Assembly: GCA_018398765.1 (NCBI GenBank)
Contig: JAHBMJ010002120.1
Coordinates: 1 to 22,238 of the forward strand
Length of the DNA: 22,238 nt
Direction: 5' to 3'
Origin: Chromera velia
Taxonomy: Eukaryota > Sar > Chromeraceae
Shown: one piece after another, positions 1 through 9,032 of the stretch
How the letters are laid out: every line of letters starts with the position of its first letter
How positions within the stretch are numbered: the stretch's first letter is position 1
Position numbers and translations under genes: made by a program
The notes under the pieces: generated by a model
Seen by the model: only the letters and a program-made list of their open reading frames with translations
What the model was told of the DNA's origin: nothing
Databases searched by the model: none

Positions 1-166
1 TGCCTTTCGGTCGGTTTTCTGTTTTTCTTGTCTTTGCTCGGTGCAATGCGCGTGTTCATTCATTCATGAAACAAAATGACGACAGGAGAAAAAGAGCGAA
101 TTCAGGGGAAATGTCATGAAGCGCTGGCCCGTCCGTTGTCAGCCTTGAGTCACCTGGGTCCCCTGC
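1..166. other. Left edge, no gene seen
   Basis: I see no coding frame with support in this stretch. Its inverted partner would lie just beyond the right end of the window, because position 167 pairs with 22238, so whether the outer arm extends through it cannot be judged here. Confidence 0.5.
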
Positions 167-936
167 CAGTGTCTCCTTTGATTTGTGCGGCGGCAGGTCT
201 CCTTCCTGGGAGCTGAGTCTACTGCGGGGTCTGTTTCGTCTTTGCATCGATCGGGTCTGCTTGTCATTTTCGTGCTGAGGCTCTTTGTGTCATCTGCCCC
301 TTGCGGCCTGCTTGCTTCGTGCTGTCTCTTTCCGTTTCGTTTCCGTCGGAGAGATGAGAGTGCATGCAGGTGAGGCGTGCAGGGGGCGGAGACGCTCTTT
401 TTGTTTTCTCGCGCGACCTGTGTATCTTTGTCCGTTTTCAAGTGTGCGTCCGAATCTTTTCTTTTTCTTCTCTTTCCTTTTGGCCGTCTGTGTATGAAGT
501 CTGTCCTCAAGCGGTCTGCATGCCGCTAGCTGCAGGGTCGCGGAGGCAGACGGAGAAAGATCGAGCTTTGAATGCATCAGATTCGATGCTTGATGGAGCG
601 TCTGATCGCTGTGTGAACCGACAGGAAGCAGGGGTTAAGAATTGCTTCATTGAAGTGACGGAAAATCAACAAAGAGAATGTGCATGTGACCGATTGTCAG
701 GCATGCAAGTGGAAAATGCGCAGGAGGACGATTAAAGAGCCCTCGTTGGCTGTAACTTCGACAGCTTTTGTGCGGCTCCGGCTTTCGTCAACTCTTTGCA
801 TTTCTGCAGGTCCATCGGGCTGCCTATCGGTCTGTCTGTCGTTCATCTGTTCCGATTCCGTCCCTTGTGGCGTGCAACACTGGTTTGTGGCAGATTAGAG
901 TTTCTGATCTTAATGCGCGAGTCTTGATGATAACTT
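167..936 (+). repeat. Outer inverted-repeat arm, left copy
   Basis: The reverse complement of 21471-22238 matches this stretch at about 99%. By eye I find only a handful of substitutions plus a 2-nt indel near 501 (the coordinate sum of paired bases moves from 22405 to 22407). It is T/C-rich on the plus strand. Small open frames occur on both strands but none has a recognisable domain, and the frames are shared only because the DNA is nearly identical. It could be leader, promoter or intronic DNA of a gene outside the window, or a long terminal inverted repeat. Identity falls abruptly just inside it, at the hAT-like insertion site. Confidence 0.9.
929..936. repeat. 8-bp target-site duplication, left copy
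   Basis: GATAACTT directly precedes the MITE and recurs at 1178-1185 directly after it. The uninterrupted right arm has one related octamer (GATAGCTT on the minus strand at 21471-21478), which marks the empty site. Confidence 0.8.
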
Positions 937-1177
937 TAGATCTAGGCCGTGCATTAGATTTTTAAAAAAAAAGAAACTAAGAAAACTTTTTTTTTATTTA
1001 TTCTTTTTTTATTTATCACCCCTTTGACTAAATAAATAACTGTTGTTTTGGTGTTGTATCAGTGTTGCATGAAAAACAACTGTTGTTTAGTGGATAAATA
1101 AATAAAAAAATAAAAAACTAGCAAAACTTTTTTTTTTTCTTTCTTTTTTTATTTACCTAGTGCAAGGCCTAGCTTTA
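937..1177. mobile_element. hAT-like MITE (non-autonomous DNA transposon)
   Basis: This 241-bp element is present in the left palindrome arm and absent from the right. Its ends form imperfect terminal inverted repeats: 17 of 21 positions match between TAGATCTAGGCCGTGCATTAG at the left and TAAAGCTAGGCCTTGCACTAG read inward from the right. It is flanked by an 8-bp direct repeat. Eight-base duplications and ends close to YARNG are typical of the hAT superfamily. The interior is A/T homopolymer-rich, with a short inverted pair around ACTGTTGTTT and AAACAACTGTTG, and it has no open frame, so it would need a transposase from elsewhere. The hAT assignment is inference from ends and duplication length. 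Confidence 0.8.
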
Positions 1178-1185
1178 GATAACTT

Positions 1186-1677
1186 GTTATCCTTTTTGAA
1201 CATCAAGCAATATCAGACGCTGCAATCCTAATGCATGCAGCTTACTAGTAGTACCGCAAGTAATTAAATGAGTACATTGATTAATTATATTCCATTTTAA
1301 AATTTATAACAGTTTGTCTAACTAGTTAATTGTCTAGCGTTGTCTAGCAGTTAAAGCGCTGTAGTTTATGTATGTATTATTAGCTTAATTATGTAGCAGT
1401 TTGAAAACTACTTCACCTAGTACTTTATGAACTCCTAGGTAAACTCTAGTGAAGCATGAGTTTAGTTCATATATAGAATTAATGGTGATAATAGAGCTAG
1501 TAATAGAGGCAATTGAAAAAATGATATCTACTTCACAAAAGAGTTTGCGAGTCAAAGAGGGCTTTCAAGTTAAGTAAAGTTAATTAAGAATTTAGAATGA
1601 TCAATCAGCCGATTGCACTAGCGATTCCAACTTTCAAATACTTTTGAATAACTCAGAATGAGAAATTAACTCAAGAT
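1186..1677. repeat. AT-rich palindrome arm, left, no gene
   Basis: This is AT-rich intergenic DNA that aligns in inverted orientation with about 20955-21470 of the right arm at roughly 80-85% identity with many small indels. Shared landmarks include CCTAGGTAAACTCTAGT (left) and its complement near 21190. I see no coding frame, RNA gene or regulatory motif. Confidence 0.75.
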
Positions 1678-1679
1678 TA

Positions 1680-2084
1680 CCCTGTAAAAATGAATGAATT
1701 TACAAATGAATTTAAGTGAATTTGAATGAATTTACGTGAATTTATAAGCCATGAATTTAAATGAATTGAGGTGAATTTAAGTGAATTTATAAATGCATGA
1801 ATTTTGACGTTAAATTCACTAATAAATTTATAGGTTTAAATTCATTATGAAAGGAATTTCTGGATGAATTTAAGTGAATCTACATTAATTAATTTCTATG
1901 TTAAAAGGTCTAAATTCATTTCGAAATGAATTTAAAAATCTAAATTCACAATGAATTTAGCCTCAAAATTTACTTGTAAATTCACTTAAATTCACCTAAA
2001 TTCATCTAAATTCACTGCTTAAATTCACGTAAATTCATCTAAATTCACTTAAATTCATTTATAAATTCACTCATTTTTATAAGG
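1680..2084. mobile_element. TA-flanked MITE with long terminal inverted repeats
   Basis: This 405-bp element is bounded by TA dinucleotides (1678-1679 and 2085-2086). Its two ends are inverted copies over about 65 bp at roughly 90% identity, beginning CCCTGTAAAAATGAATGAA on the left and CCTTATAAAAATGAGTGAA read inward from the right. The interior consists of many copies of GAATTTA/TAAATTC words in both orientations, so the whole element could fold back on itself. It is missing from the right arm, where the flanking sequence is continuous. TA duplication points to the Tc1/mariner (Stowaway-like) group. It has no coding capacity. The ends resemble those of 20232-20837. Confidence 0.8.
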
Positions 2085-2086
2085 TA

Positions 2087-2617
2087 TAGTTCCTCTTTAT
2101 AACTTTTGATTAATTAGTTGGATAGAATTTATTCAACTCTGCAATACTATTGCTAGCATCATTTTCACACCATCATGAATGTCACCGAACCGTGCGCCCC
2201 AGGTCCGGCTATGATAAGTAGGTATACTAAAAGCTAGCCTAAGGATCCTAGTATAAAGGATGCAGTGTACCACTTGAAATAACTTGAATCAAGATTGTAC
2301 TTTCAATAAATTCAATTACATGCAAATAAGATGAAAAGTTTTGAAATTAATTAAATACATCGATCATGATCTGTCTGACAGTGCATGCAATAACACTTAT
2401 TAAATTCTGAATTAAGCTAAAACCCAAACTGACTTAAACACTGGCCACAGATAGACATAGCGGGAAGGGCCTAGGGCGGAACATATCAATCAATCAATCA
2501 ATCAACACCTTAAAAAAACTTTAAATCGATTCATAAATTTAAAGGAAAAACTAGAGAAAAAATAATTTATATATAATTTTTAAACATAAATTTAACTATG
2601 AGATACACCACATATAA
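2087..2617. repeat. AT-rich palindrome arm, left, inner part
   Basis: This stretch pairs with 20840-20955 (for about 2087-2175) and with 11108-11576 (for about 2176-2617) of the right arm, so it contains the pre-insertion site of the right-arm retrotransposon. The left copy carries about 60 bp not found on the right, including five tandem TCAA units near 2487-2506 and a short GC-rich piece at about 2445-2485. I see no gene. Confidence 0.75.
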
Positions 2618-3181
2618 TCAACTTGAAGTAACAGCGTTTAAGGTAATTAACTTGAAATAACAGTAAGTAGAAAGTCCATGCCAGAACTTGAAGAGGCCAA
2701 GGAGTGCGATTGCGAGAACGGACACACACGGGTCACCAGCACAGTGGCCCGGCGAAGTACATGCCAAAATCGATAGGGACACTAACCGAAGAAACGATTC
2801 CACAGGCTCATGAGCACAGCACAAGGAACGACAACATGCAAATCGTTTGCAAAAAGTCTTCATCAATCAGACACACAGGCAGTGCGATATTTCTTCGAAG
2901 GACACACGAGCACTCATTTGCAAAAACGCTTTCACAAACGGCTTCACGCATCTAAACGGACACACAGTCCACTCATTCTGTGGGGGGACACACACACACG
3001 AGAGCACGGGTGAGCAGTAGCAGAAACTCACGCACAGGAAAAGAGGCCGCACCAGAAACGACGGGAACATTACACCGTTAACCTGCCACTCAGATACTGC
3101 CTTCTCCTACCGTCGACCGACGGAATATGTAAGACTCTCTGCAAGCTGCGCGCGCATGGCATTCTTCAAGAAGCCGGGCGC
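2618..3181 (-). repeat. Conserved 3' flank of gene A (palindrome arm)
   Basis: This matches 10534-11107 in inverted orientation at about 95%, starting directly after the stop codons of the two genes. On the gene-sense strand both copies share a small dyad (CCGTCGGTCGACGG), GT-rich text and a CCCCCCACAG word that looks like a splice acceptor. Short open frames here are not kept intact between the copies, so I do not call a gene. It probably holds the 3' UTR and terminator region, but I could not identify a polyadenylation signal with confidence. Confidence 0.75.
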
Positions 3182-4538
3182 TTAGTCGTGCTTGCGGCCG
3201 TGACGGCGGCGGGAGTGCTTGGTGGGAGCGGAGTACTTGGAGGGGGCGGGGGCAGCCATGGTGACGGGGGTGGCAGGGACGGTAGCAAAGGTGACGCAGG
3301 CAGAGCCGGTGTCAGTGTAGCCAGCGGGGCAAGACTGGACCTGGGCGAAGGTGGTTCTGGTGCAGCCAGCGCCGGAGGTGGTGGTGCCAGCGGGGCAGGA
3401 AGACTCCAGGGGGAGGGTGATGGTGGAGATGCAAGAGGAGCCGGACTCAACGGTGCCGGCGGGGCAGGAGTAGGTGGTGGAGGACTCGGTGCGGTAGGCG
3501 GTGATGGGGGCAACGGACTCAGAGGTGGTCTCCATGCGGTAGGACATCTCCTGAACAGTCATGGTGGACTTCTGAGCGACGGTGGAAACTCTCTCGGAGT
3601 GAGCGGTCTCCATGACGGTCTCAGTGTCGTAAGTGGGGATGGTGGAAACGGTCTCGGTGATGGGGACAGGGGTGGAGAGGATCTTGGTCTCAGTGACGGT
3701 CTCGGGAGTGTAAGAGGTGGAGTACTCAACGAGAGTGTTGGGGCCGACGGTCTCCATGTTGTAGGCGGTAGAGACGGAGTGGGAAGTCTCAGTCATGGAG
3801 GAAGTCTCGTAGGTCTGGAAGGTCTCCTCGACGGAGGTGGTCTCAACGACCTCCTCAGTGAAGTAGGTGGCGACAGCGGGGACGGCCTCAGTGTAGGAGT
3901 TGGACACAACCCTGAACTTGGTCTTGGTGAGGCAAGAGGCAGACACACCGGGAGCAAGGGAAGCGCCGGGTCCGAAGTTGCCAGCCATGGCGTCAGAGCA
4001 GGAGACGTAGCTGACGCGGTCTTTGGAGACAGTCACGGTCTCAGAGTCGGAAGCGACAGAGTAAGAGACGAGAGCGGGGACGGTCTCAGTGTAGGAAGAG
4101 GTGGAGAGAGACATGGATGTCTCCTCGAGGACGATGTCGTCATACACAGTGTAGACCTCCTCGGCGGTGGCGGTCTCAGTCACGGTGCGGGTCTCGTATC
4201 TGTAGAGCTTGGGGACGGTCTCAGTGACGGTGGAGGTCTCGTAAGCGATGGAGGAGGTGGTGAAGGTCTCCATGGGGATCTCCTCGTAGCTGCATGAACA
4301 GTGACGACCCATAATAAGCCTTGAAGACTCGCAACAGAAGCACTTGAACGAACACTGCCATCACGTCAATGTTGTGTTGACAGGACAGCGAAGATCCAAA
4401 GCCCCCCACACACAGCAACTTGCGGGCCCACTTCTTTCACCCCACTGAAGAAACCACACCAACACACACCCTGCCAAGCGTCACTCACGCAGACATCACC
4501 CTCACTCTGTCGCACCCTCATTCATGCTCACTGTCTCA

Positions 4539-4572
<34 letters not shown>

Positions 4573-6365
4573 CCACACATCCACACACAGAGGCACGCAA
4601 GCACACGAGGCCACACTGTACACGTGCTGACACACTCACTTTCAGAGAGAAACCAGAAACACCGAATTAAGACATCACCTCAACGTGACAACAAAGACTT
4701 ACGTGGGGGCAGCGCAGCTCATGGAGGCACCCTCGCCGATGGGGGTGGTGCCCTCAGGGCAGGCGTACTTGGCAGCGCCCTTGGAGGTGCCGGGGATGAG
4801 GGTGGCGGGCACGTGAGCAGTGGCGGCGCGCTTGCAAGAGGGAGCGGCGCCCTTGCCAGAGAAGGAGGCGGAAGAGCCGGGGGCGGCACCGGGGTACTCG
4901 CTGGAGCCAGCAGGGCAGGCGGTGTGGGTCTCAGAGACAGTGTAGGGGGTGCGGATGGTGACCGTGGCAGTGCACTCACCCATGGAGTTCTCGACGGTGC
5001 CGGTGGGGCAGTAGTACACGGGGGTAGACTCAACTCTAGAGAGAGTCACGGTGACGGGTCTCTTCTCGAAGCGAGCCTGCTTGACGGTTCTGGGAGCGGA
5101 GGAAGAGACGGGGGAGGCGGAGGGGAGGGTGACGGTGCAGGTCATGGAGGGACCGAAGCCGGAGGCGGTGGAGCCAGCGGGGCAGGAGTAGGAGGGGACG
5201 AGGTGCTGCTTGGTGAGGGTGAGGGTCTGGGGGACGGAGGTGATCACGGGGATCTGGCTGGAGGCGGGGACGGAGTAGGCCTCGAGGGAGGAGGTTCTGA
5301 GGGTGACAGCGCAGGTGCCGTCAGCCTGAGCGGAGGAGCCCTGGGGGCAGGTGGAGCCTCTCTGGAGGGTGGTGCTGGGGAGGTTGTAGGTGGCGGGCTT
5401 GGAGGCGAGGGTGGCGACGCGGATGGATCTGTTGGAAGCACCCTGCTCAACGGACTGGAAGGAGAGGGTGGCAACGCAGGCACCATCAGACAGGGTGGTG
5501 CCAGAGGGGCACACGGAGGAGGAGACGGGGGTGTTCACGGGGAAGGAGAGGGTGGTGGGGACGGTCTCAGTGGAGTACTGAGTGGTGGATCCAGTCACAA
5601 TGCAAGCACTGCCGGACATGGAGGAGCCGGAGGGGCAGGTGGGGGCACCGGGGACGGAGACCTGCTTGGAGACGGGAACGGAGAAGGGGGTCTTCTCGAA
5701 GGAGGTGGAGGTCACGGGGACGGAGCGGGTCTCCTGAGTGAGCACGCGGATGGCTCTGGTGGTGGTGCACATGCCGTCAGCACCGGGGCCGGAAGAGCCA
5801 GCGGGGCAGGAGGTGGTGGGCACCTGGATGGAAGAGGTGGAGGGGATCATGGCAGTGGAGGTGGTCTGGGTGCAAGCACCGCCGGACATAGAGGAGCCCT
5901 TGGGGCAGAAAGAGGAGGCGGGGACGTTCTCGGTTCTGGGGATGGAGGAGGAGATGTAGGCGGCAGTCTCAGTCTTGGTGCAGGCACCGCCGGACATGGT
6001 GGAGCCCTGCAGACATGTGAGGAGATAAGAACATGATGAAGTACGTCTCCAAGGAGGAAAACAAACAGCAGAATCAGGATGAAAAGCCGGTAGGAAGGCA
6101 TGGGACGCAGGAGACAAAGGACAGTGGAGACAGGAGACGCGGGCTACACGTGACCGACCTTGGGGCAGAAAGAGCTGGCGGGGACAACCTCAGTGTTGGG
6201 GATGGAAGAGGTGATGTAGGCGGCAGTCTCGGTCTTGGAGCAGGAAGTGCCCTCAAGAGAGTAGCCGGCAGGGCAGGTGTAGGTGGTCAGAGGGGCAGCA
6301 GGAGCGGCACCCTTCTTCTGGGCGAAAGCCACAGCGAAAGCAGCGGGGACAGCGAGGAACTTCAT
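3182..6365 (-). CDS. Gene A: secreted cysteine-module protein, oocyst-wall-protein-like, 3 exons
   Basis: Exons on the minus strand are 6365-6159, 6006-4703 and 4289-3182, giving 872 aa. Both introns are GT-AG (152 bp, phase 0; 413 bp, phase 2), and the same junctions hold in gene B. Residues 1-16 form a signal peptide (MKFLAVPAAFAVAFAQ), so the product is expected to be secreted. I count 15 cysteine modules of the form C-P-x-G-(6 to 25 residues)-C, separated by Ser/Thr/Val-rich linkers. Residues about 505-776 are a cysteine-poor stretch of Y-x-T-E-T-V strands with one isolated Cys pair. Three more CPAG modules and a basic tail (KHSRRRHGRKHD) follow. Regular C-P-x-G modules in a secreted protein recall COWP-type oocyst wall proteins, so a role in the cyst or cell wall is inferred. 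Third positions are almost all C or T, which suggests high expression. It is driven from the promoter shared with gene B. Confidence 0.9.
4540..4571. repeat. (CA)16 microsatellite in intron 2 of gene A
   Basis: Sixteen CA units sit inside intron 2 (4290-4702), reading as GT on the gene-sense strand. The orthologous intron of gene B has a compound CT/GT run at the matching place, so this is a hypervariable site shared by the pair. Confidence 0.9.
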
Positions 6366-6609
6366 TGTGTGTGTTGTTTGGAAAGAAGATGAAGATCAAA
6401 AAGGATCACCAAAGGCAGAAGCCGTCTCACTATCTCGCAAAGGAACACAACGTTTGCAGAAGAGGTGGGGTCGTAATTTAGAGGCAGCTGTTTCCGAGAA
6501 GGGCAGAATTGCATTTCAAAATTTTCAACTCATCAGTCTATAGTTTTGTGGTACAAGCATGTTAAGGCAACTCTCGCAACATGCACTGTTGTTTGCTCGT
6601 CCGGGAGTC

Positions 6610-6635
6610 GTCCCCCGCAAAATTTCGCGGGGGAC
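6610..6635. promoter_or_regulatory. 26-bp dyad in the promoter arm of gene A
   Basis: GTCCCCCGC and GCGGGGGAC flank an AAAATTTC centre, making a 9-bp perfect GC stem with an A/T core that is itself nearly symmetric. It lies 245 bp upstream of the gene A start codon and recurs at 6877-6902. It could be a binding site for a dimeric factor, or simply an extruding hairpin. Confidence 0.55.
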
Positions 6636-6720
6636 AACACTAGCGTGACACACACCGAGACACTCCAGATTTTTGTGGGCAACAAATAAGAGTCGGAACT
6701 GCCATCCGCTCTTTCGGAAC

Positions 6721-6778
6721 TGCCATCGTGTTGTAAACGCTCGGATGGCTGCCATCGTGTTGTAAACGCTCGGATGGC
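6721..6778. repeat. Exact 29-bp tandem duplication at the palindrome axis
   Basis: Two identical 29-bp units occupy 6721-6749 and 6750-6778. Each begins TGCCATC and ends GATGGC, so each unit is itself a small inverted repeat with a 16-nt interior (GTGTTGTAAACGCTCG). They form the centre of the large palindrome: its stems end at 6727 and resume at 6773. Confidence 0.95.
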
Positions 6779-6876
6779 AGTTCCGAAAGAGCGGATGGCA
6801 GTTCCGACTCTAAGTCGGACTCTTATTTGTTGCCCACAAAAATCTGGAGTGTCTCGGTGTGTGTCACGCTAGTGTT

Positions 6877-6902
6877 GTCCCCCGCGAAATTTTGCGGGGG
6901 AC
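6877..6902. promoter_or_regulatory. 26-bp dyad in the promoter arm of gene B
   Basis: This is the inverted counterpart of 6610-6635, with the same GTCCCCCGC/GCGGGGGAC stem. It lies 234 bp upstream of the gene B start. The 11-bp spacing difference from the gene A side reflects the arm-specific insertions. Confidence 0.55.
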
Positions 6903-7135
6903 GAGCAAACAACAGTGCATGTTGCGAGTGTTGCCTTTACATGCTTGTACCACAAAACTATAGACTGATGAGTTGAAAATTTTGAAATGCAATTCTGCCC
7001 TTCTCGGAAACAGCTGCCTCTAAATTACGACCCCACCTCTTCTGCAAACGTTGTGTTCCTTTGCGAGATAGTGAGACGGCTTCTGCCTTTGGTGATCCTT
7101 TTTGATCTTCATCTTCTTTCCAAACAACACACACA

Positions 7136-8991
7136 ATGAAGTTCCTCGCTGTCCCCGCTGCTTTCGCTGTGGCTTTCGCCCAGAAGAAGGGTGCCGCTCC
7201 TGCTGCCCCTCTGACCACCTACACCTGCCCTGCCGGCTACTCTCTTGAGGGCACTTCCTGCTCCAAGACCGAGACTGCCGCCTACATCACCTCTTCCATC
7301 CCCAACACTGAGGTTGTCCCTGCCAGCTCTTTCTGCCCCAAGGTACGTCTCGCGTCGCGTCTCTTATTTGACCCGCGTCCCTTGCCCTACGTGTCCCAAG
7401 TCCTTCAGCTGGCCACTTGCTTGCTTTGAGAGACGTCTTCAACATTTTTCCTTCCTCCCTTCTCTGCAGGGCTCCACCATGTCCGGCGGTGCCTGCACCA
7501 AGACTGAGACTGCCGCTTACATCTCCTCCTCCATCCCCAGAACCGAGAACGTCCCCGCCTCCTCTTTCTGCCCCAAGGGCTCCACCATGTCTGGCGGTGC
7601 CTGCACCAAGACCACCTCCGTGGCCTACACCACCTCCTCCATCTCCAACAGCGAGTCTGTCGCCCCCACCTCTTTCTGCCCCTCCGGCTCCTCTATGTCC
7701 GGCGGTGCTTGCACCCAGACTACCACCACTGCCAGAATCGCTTCCACCACCTCCACCCAGATCCCCATGACCTCCTGCCCCGCTGGCACCACCCCCGCCG
7801 CTGACGGCATGTGCACCACCATGAGGACCATCCGCGTCCCCCAGGTGTCTCCCCGCTCCGTCCCCGTGACCACCACCACCGTTGAGAAGGCCCCCTTCTC
7901 CGTTCCCGTCTCCAAGCAGGTCTCTGTCCCTGGTGCCCCCACCTGCCCCTCTGGCTCCTCCATGGAGGGCGGTGCTTGCATCGTGACTGGATCCTCCACT
8001 GAGTACTCCACTCAGTCCATCCAGACTTCCGTCAACGTCCCCGTCTCCACCCCCGTGTCCTCCTCCGCTTGCCCCTCCGGCACCACCGCCGCCGCCGATG
8101 GCAGCTGCACTGCTCGCCTCTCCTTCCAGTCTGTCGAGCAGTCTTCCTCCGAGAAGTCTGTGCGCTTCCCCACCCTCTCCTCCAAGCCCGCTTCCTTCTC
8201 CCTCCCCGCCACCACCCTCAGAACCGGCTCCACCTGCCCCCAGGGCACTTCCGCTCAGGCTGACGGCACCTGCACTGTGACCCTCAGAACCTCCTCCCTG
8301 GAGTCCTACGAGGTCCCCGTGTCCTCTGAGGTCGCTGTCATCACCCAGGTCCCCCAGACCCTCACCCTCACCAAGCAGCACCTTGTCCCCTCTTACTCCT
8401 GCCCCGCTGGCTCCACCGCCTCCGGCTTCGGTCCCTCCATGACCTGCACCGTCACCCTCCCCTCGGCCTCCCCCGTCTCTTCCTCCGCCCCCAGAACCGT
8501 CAAGCAGGCTCGCTTCGAGAAAAGACCCGTCACCGTGACCCTCTCCAGAGTTGAGTCCACCCCCATGTACTACTGCCCCACCGGCACCGTCGAGAACTCC
8601 ATGGGTGAGTGCACTGCCACTGTCACCATCCGCACCCCCTACACTGTCTCTGAGACCCACACCGCCTGCCCTGCTGGCTCCACTGAGTACCCCAGTGCCG
8701 CCCCCGGCTCTTCTGCCTCCTACTCTGGCAAGGGCGCCGCTCCCTCTTGCAAGCGCGCCGCCACTGCTCGCGTGCCCGCCACCCTCATCCCCGGTACCTC
8801 CAAGGGCGCTGCCAAGTACGCCTGCCCTGAGGGCACCACCCCCATCGGCGAGGGTGCCTCCATGAGCTGCGCTGCCCCCACGTAAGTCTTTGTCTTTTTT
8901 GAGGTGATGTCTTCATTCGGTGTTTCTAATTTCTCTCTGAATGTGAGTGTCAGCACGTGTAGAGTGTGGCCTCCTGTGCGTGCGTGCGTGC

Positions 8992-9032
<41 letters not shown>

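Larger units (their letters stand above)
6366..7135. promoter_or_regulatory. Palindromic bidirectional promoter region shared by genes A and B
   Basis: The 770 bp between the two start codons form two inverted arms around a 45-bp spacer at 6728-6772. Apart from one 11-bp insertion in each arm and a few substitutions, the arms are identical, and the identity runs through both first exons (206 of 207 bases). Each start codon is preceded by the same leader (a C/T-rich stretch, then CAAACAACACACACA). Each arm also carries a 26-bp dyad. The two genes are therefore expected to share regulation and timing. Transcription start sites cannot be placed from sequence alone. Confidence 0.8.

Noticed and set aside
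680-898. 72-aa frame identical in the outer arms
   Set aside because: Identity follows from 99% identical DNA. It has no domain, no splice context and no codon bias like that of the two genes.
1680-2084. CRISPR-like array suggested by regular short repeats
   Set aside because: The repeats are short, in both orientations and without unique spacers, and the host is eukaryotic. A fold-back MITE explains them.
3188-6036. Long Gly-rich plus-strand open frames of 369 and 538 codons opposite gene A
   Set aside because: They are antisense shadows. The sense codons almost never end in A, so the opposite strand lacks stops; the products are low-complexity Gly/Ser/Val without a start context or domain.
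6525-6755. 76-aa minus-strand frame in the promoter arm
   Set aside because: It crosses the palindrome spacer and the GC dyad, and indels between the arms break it in the mirror copy.
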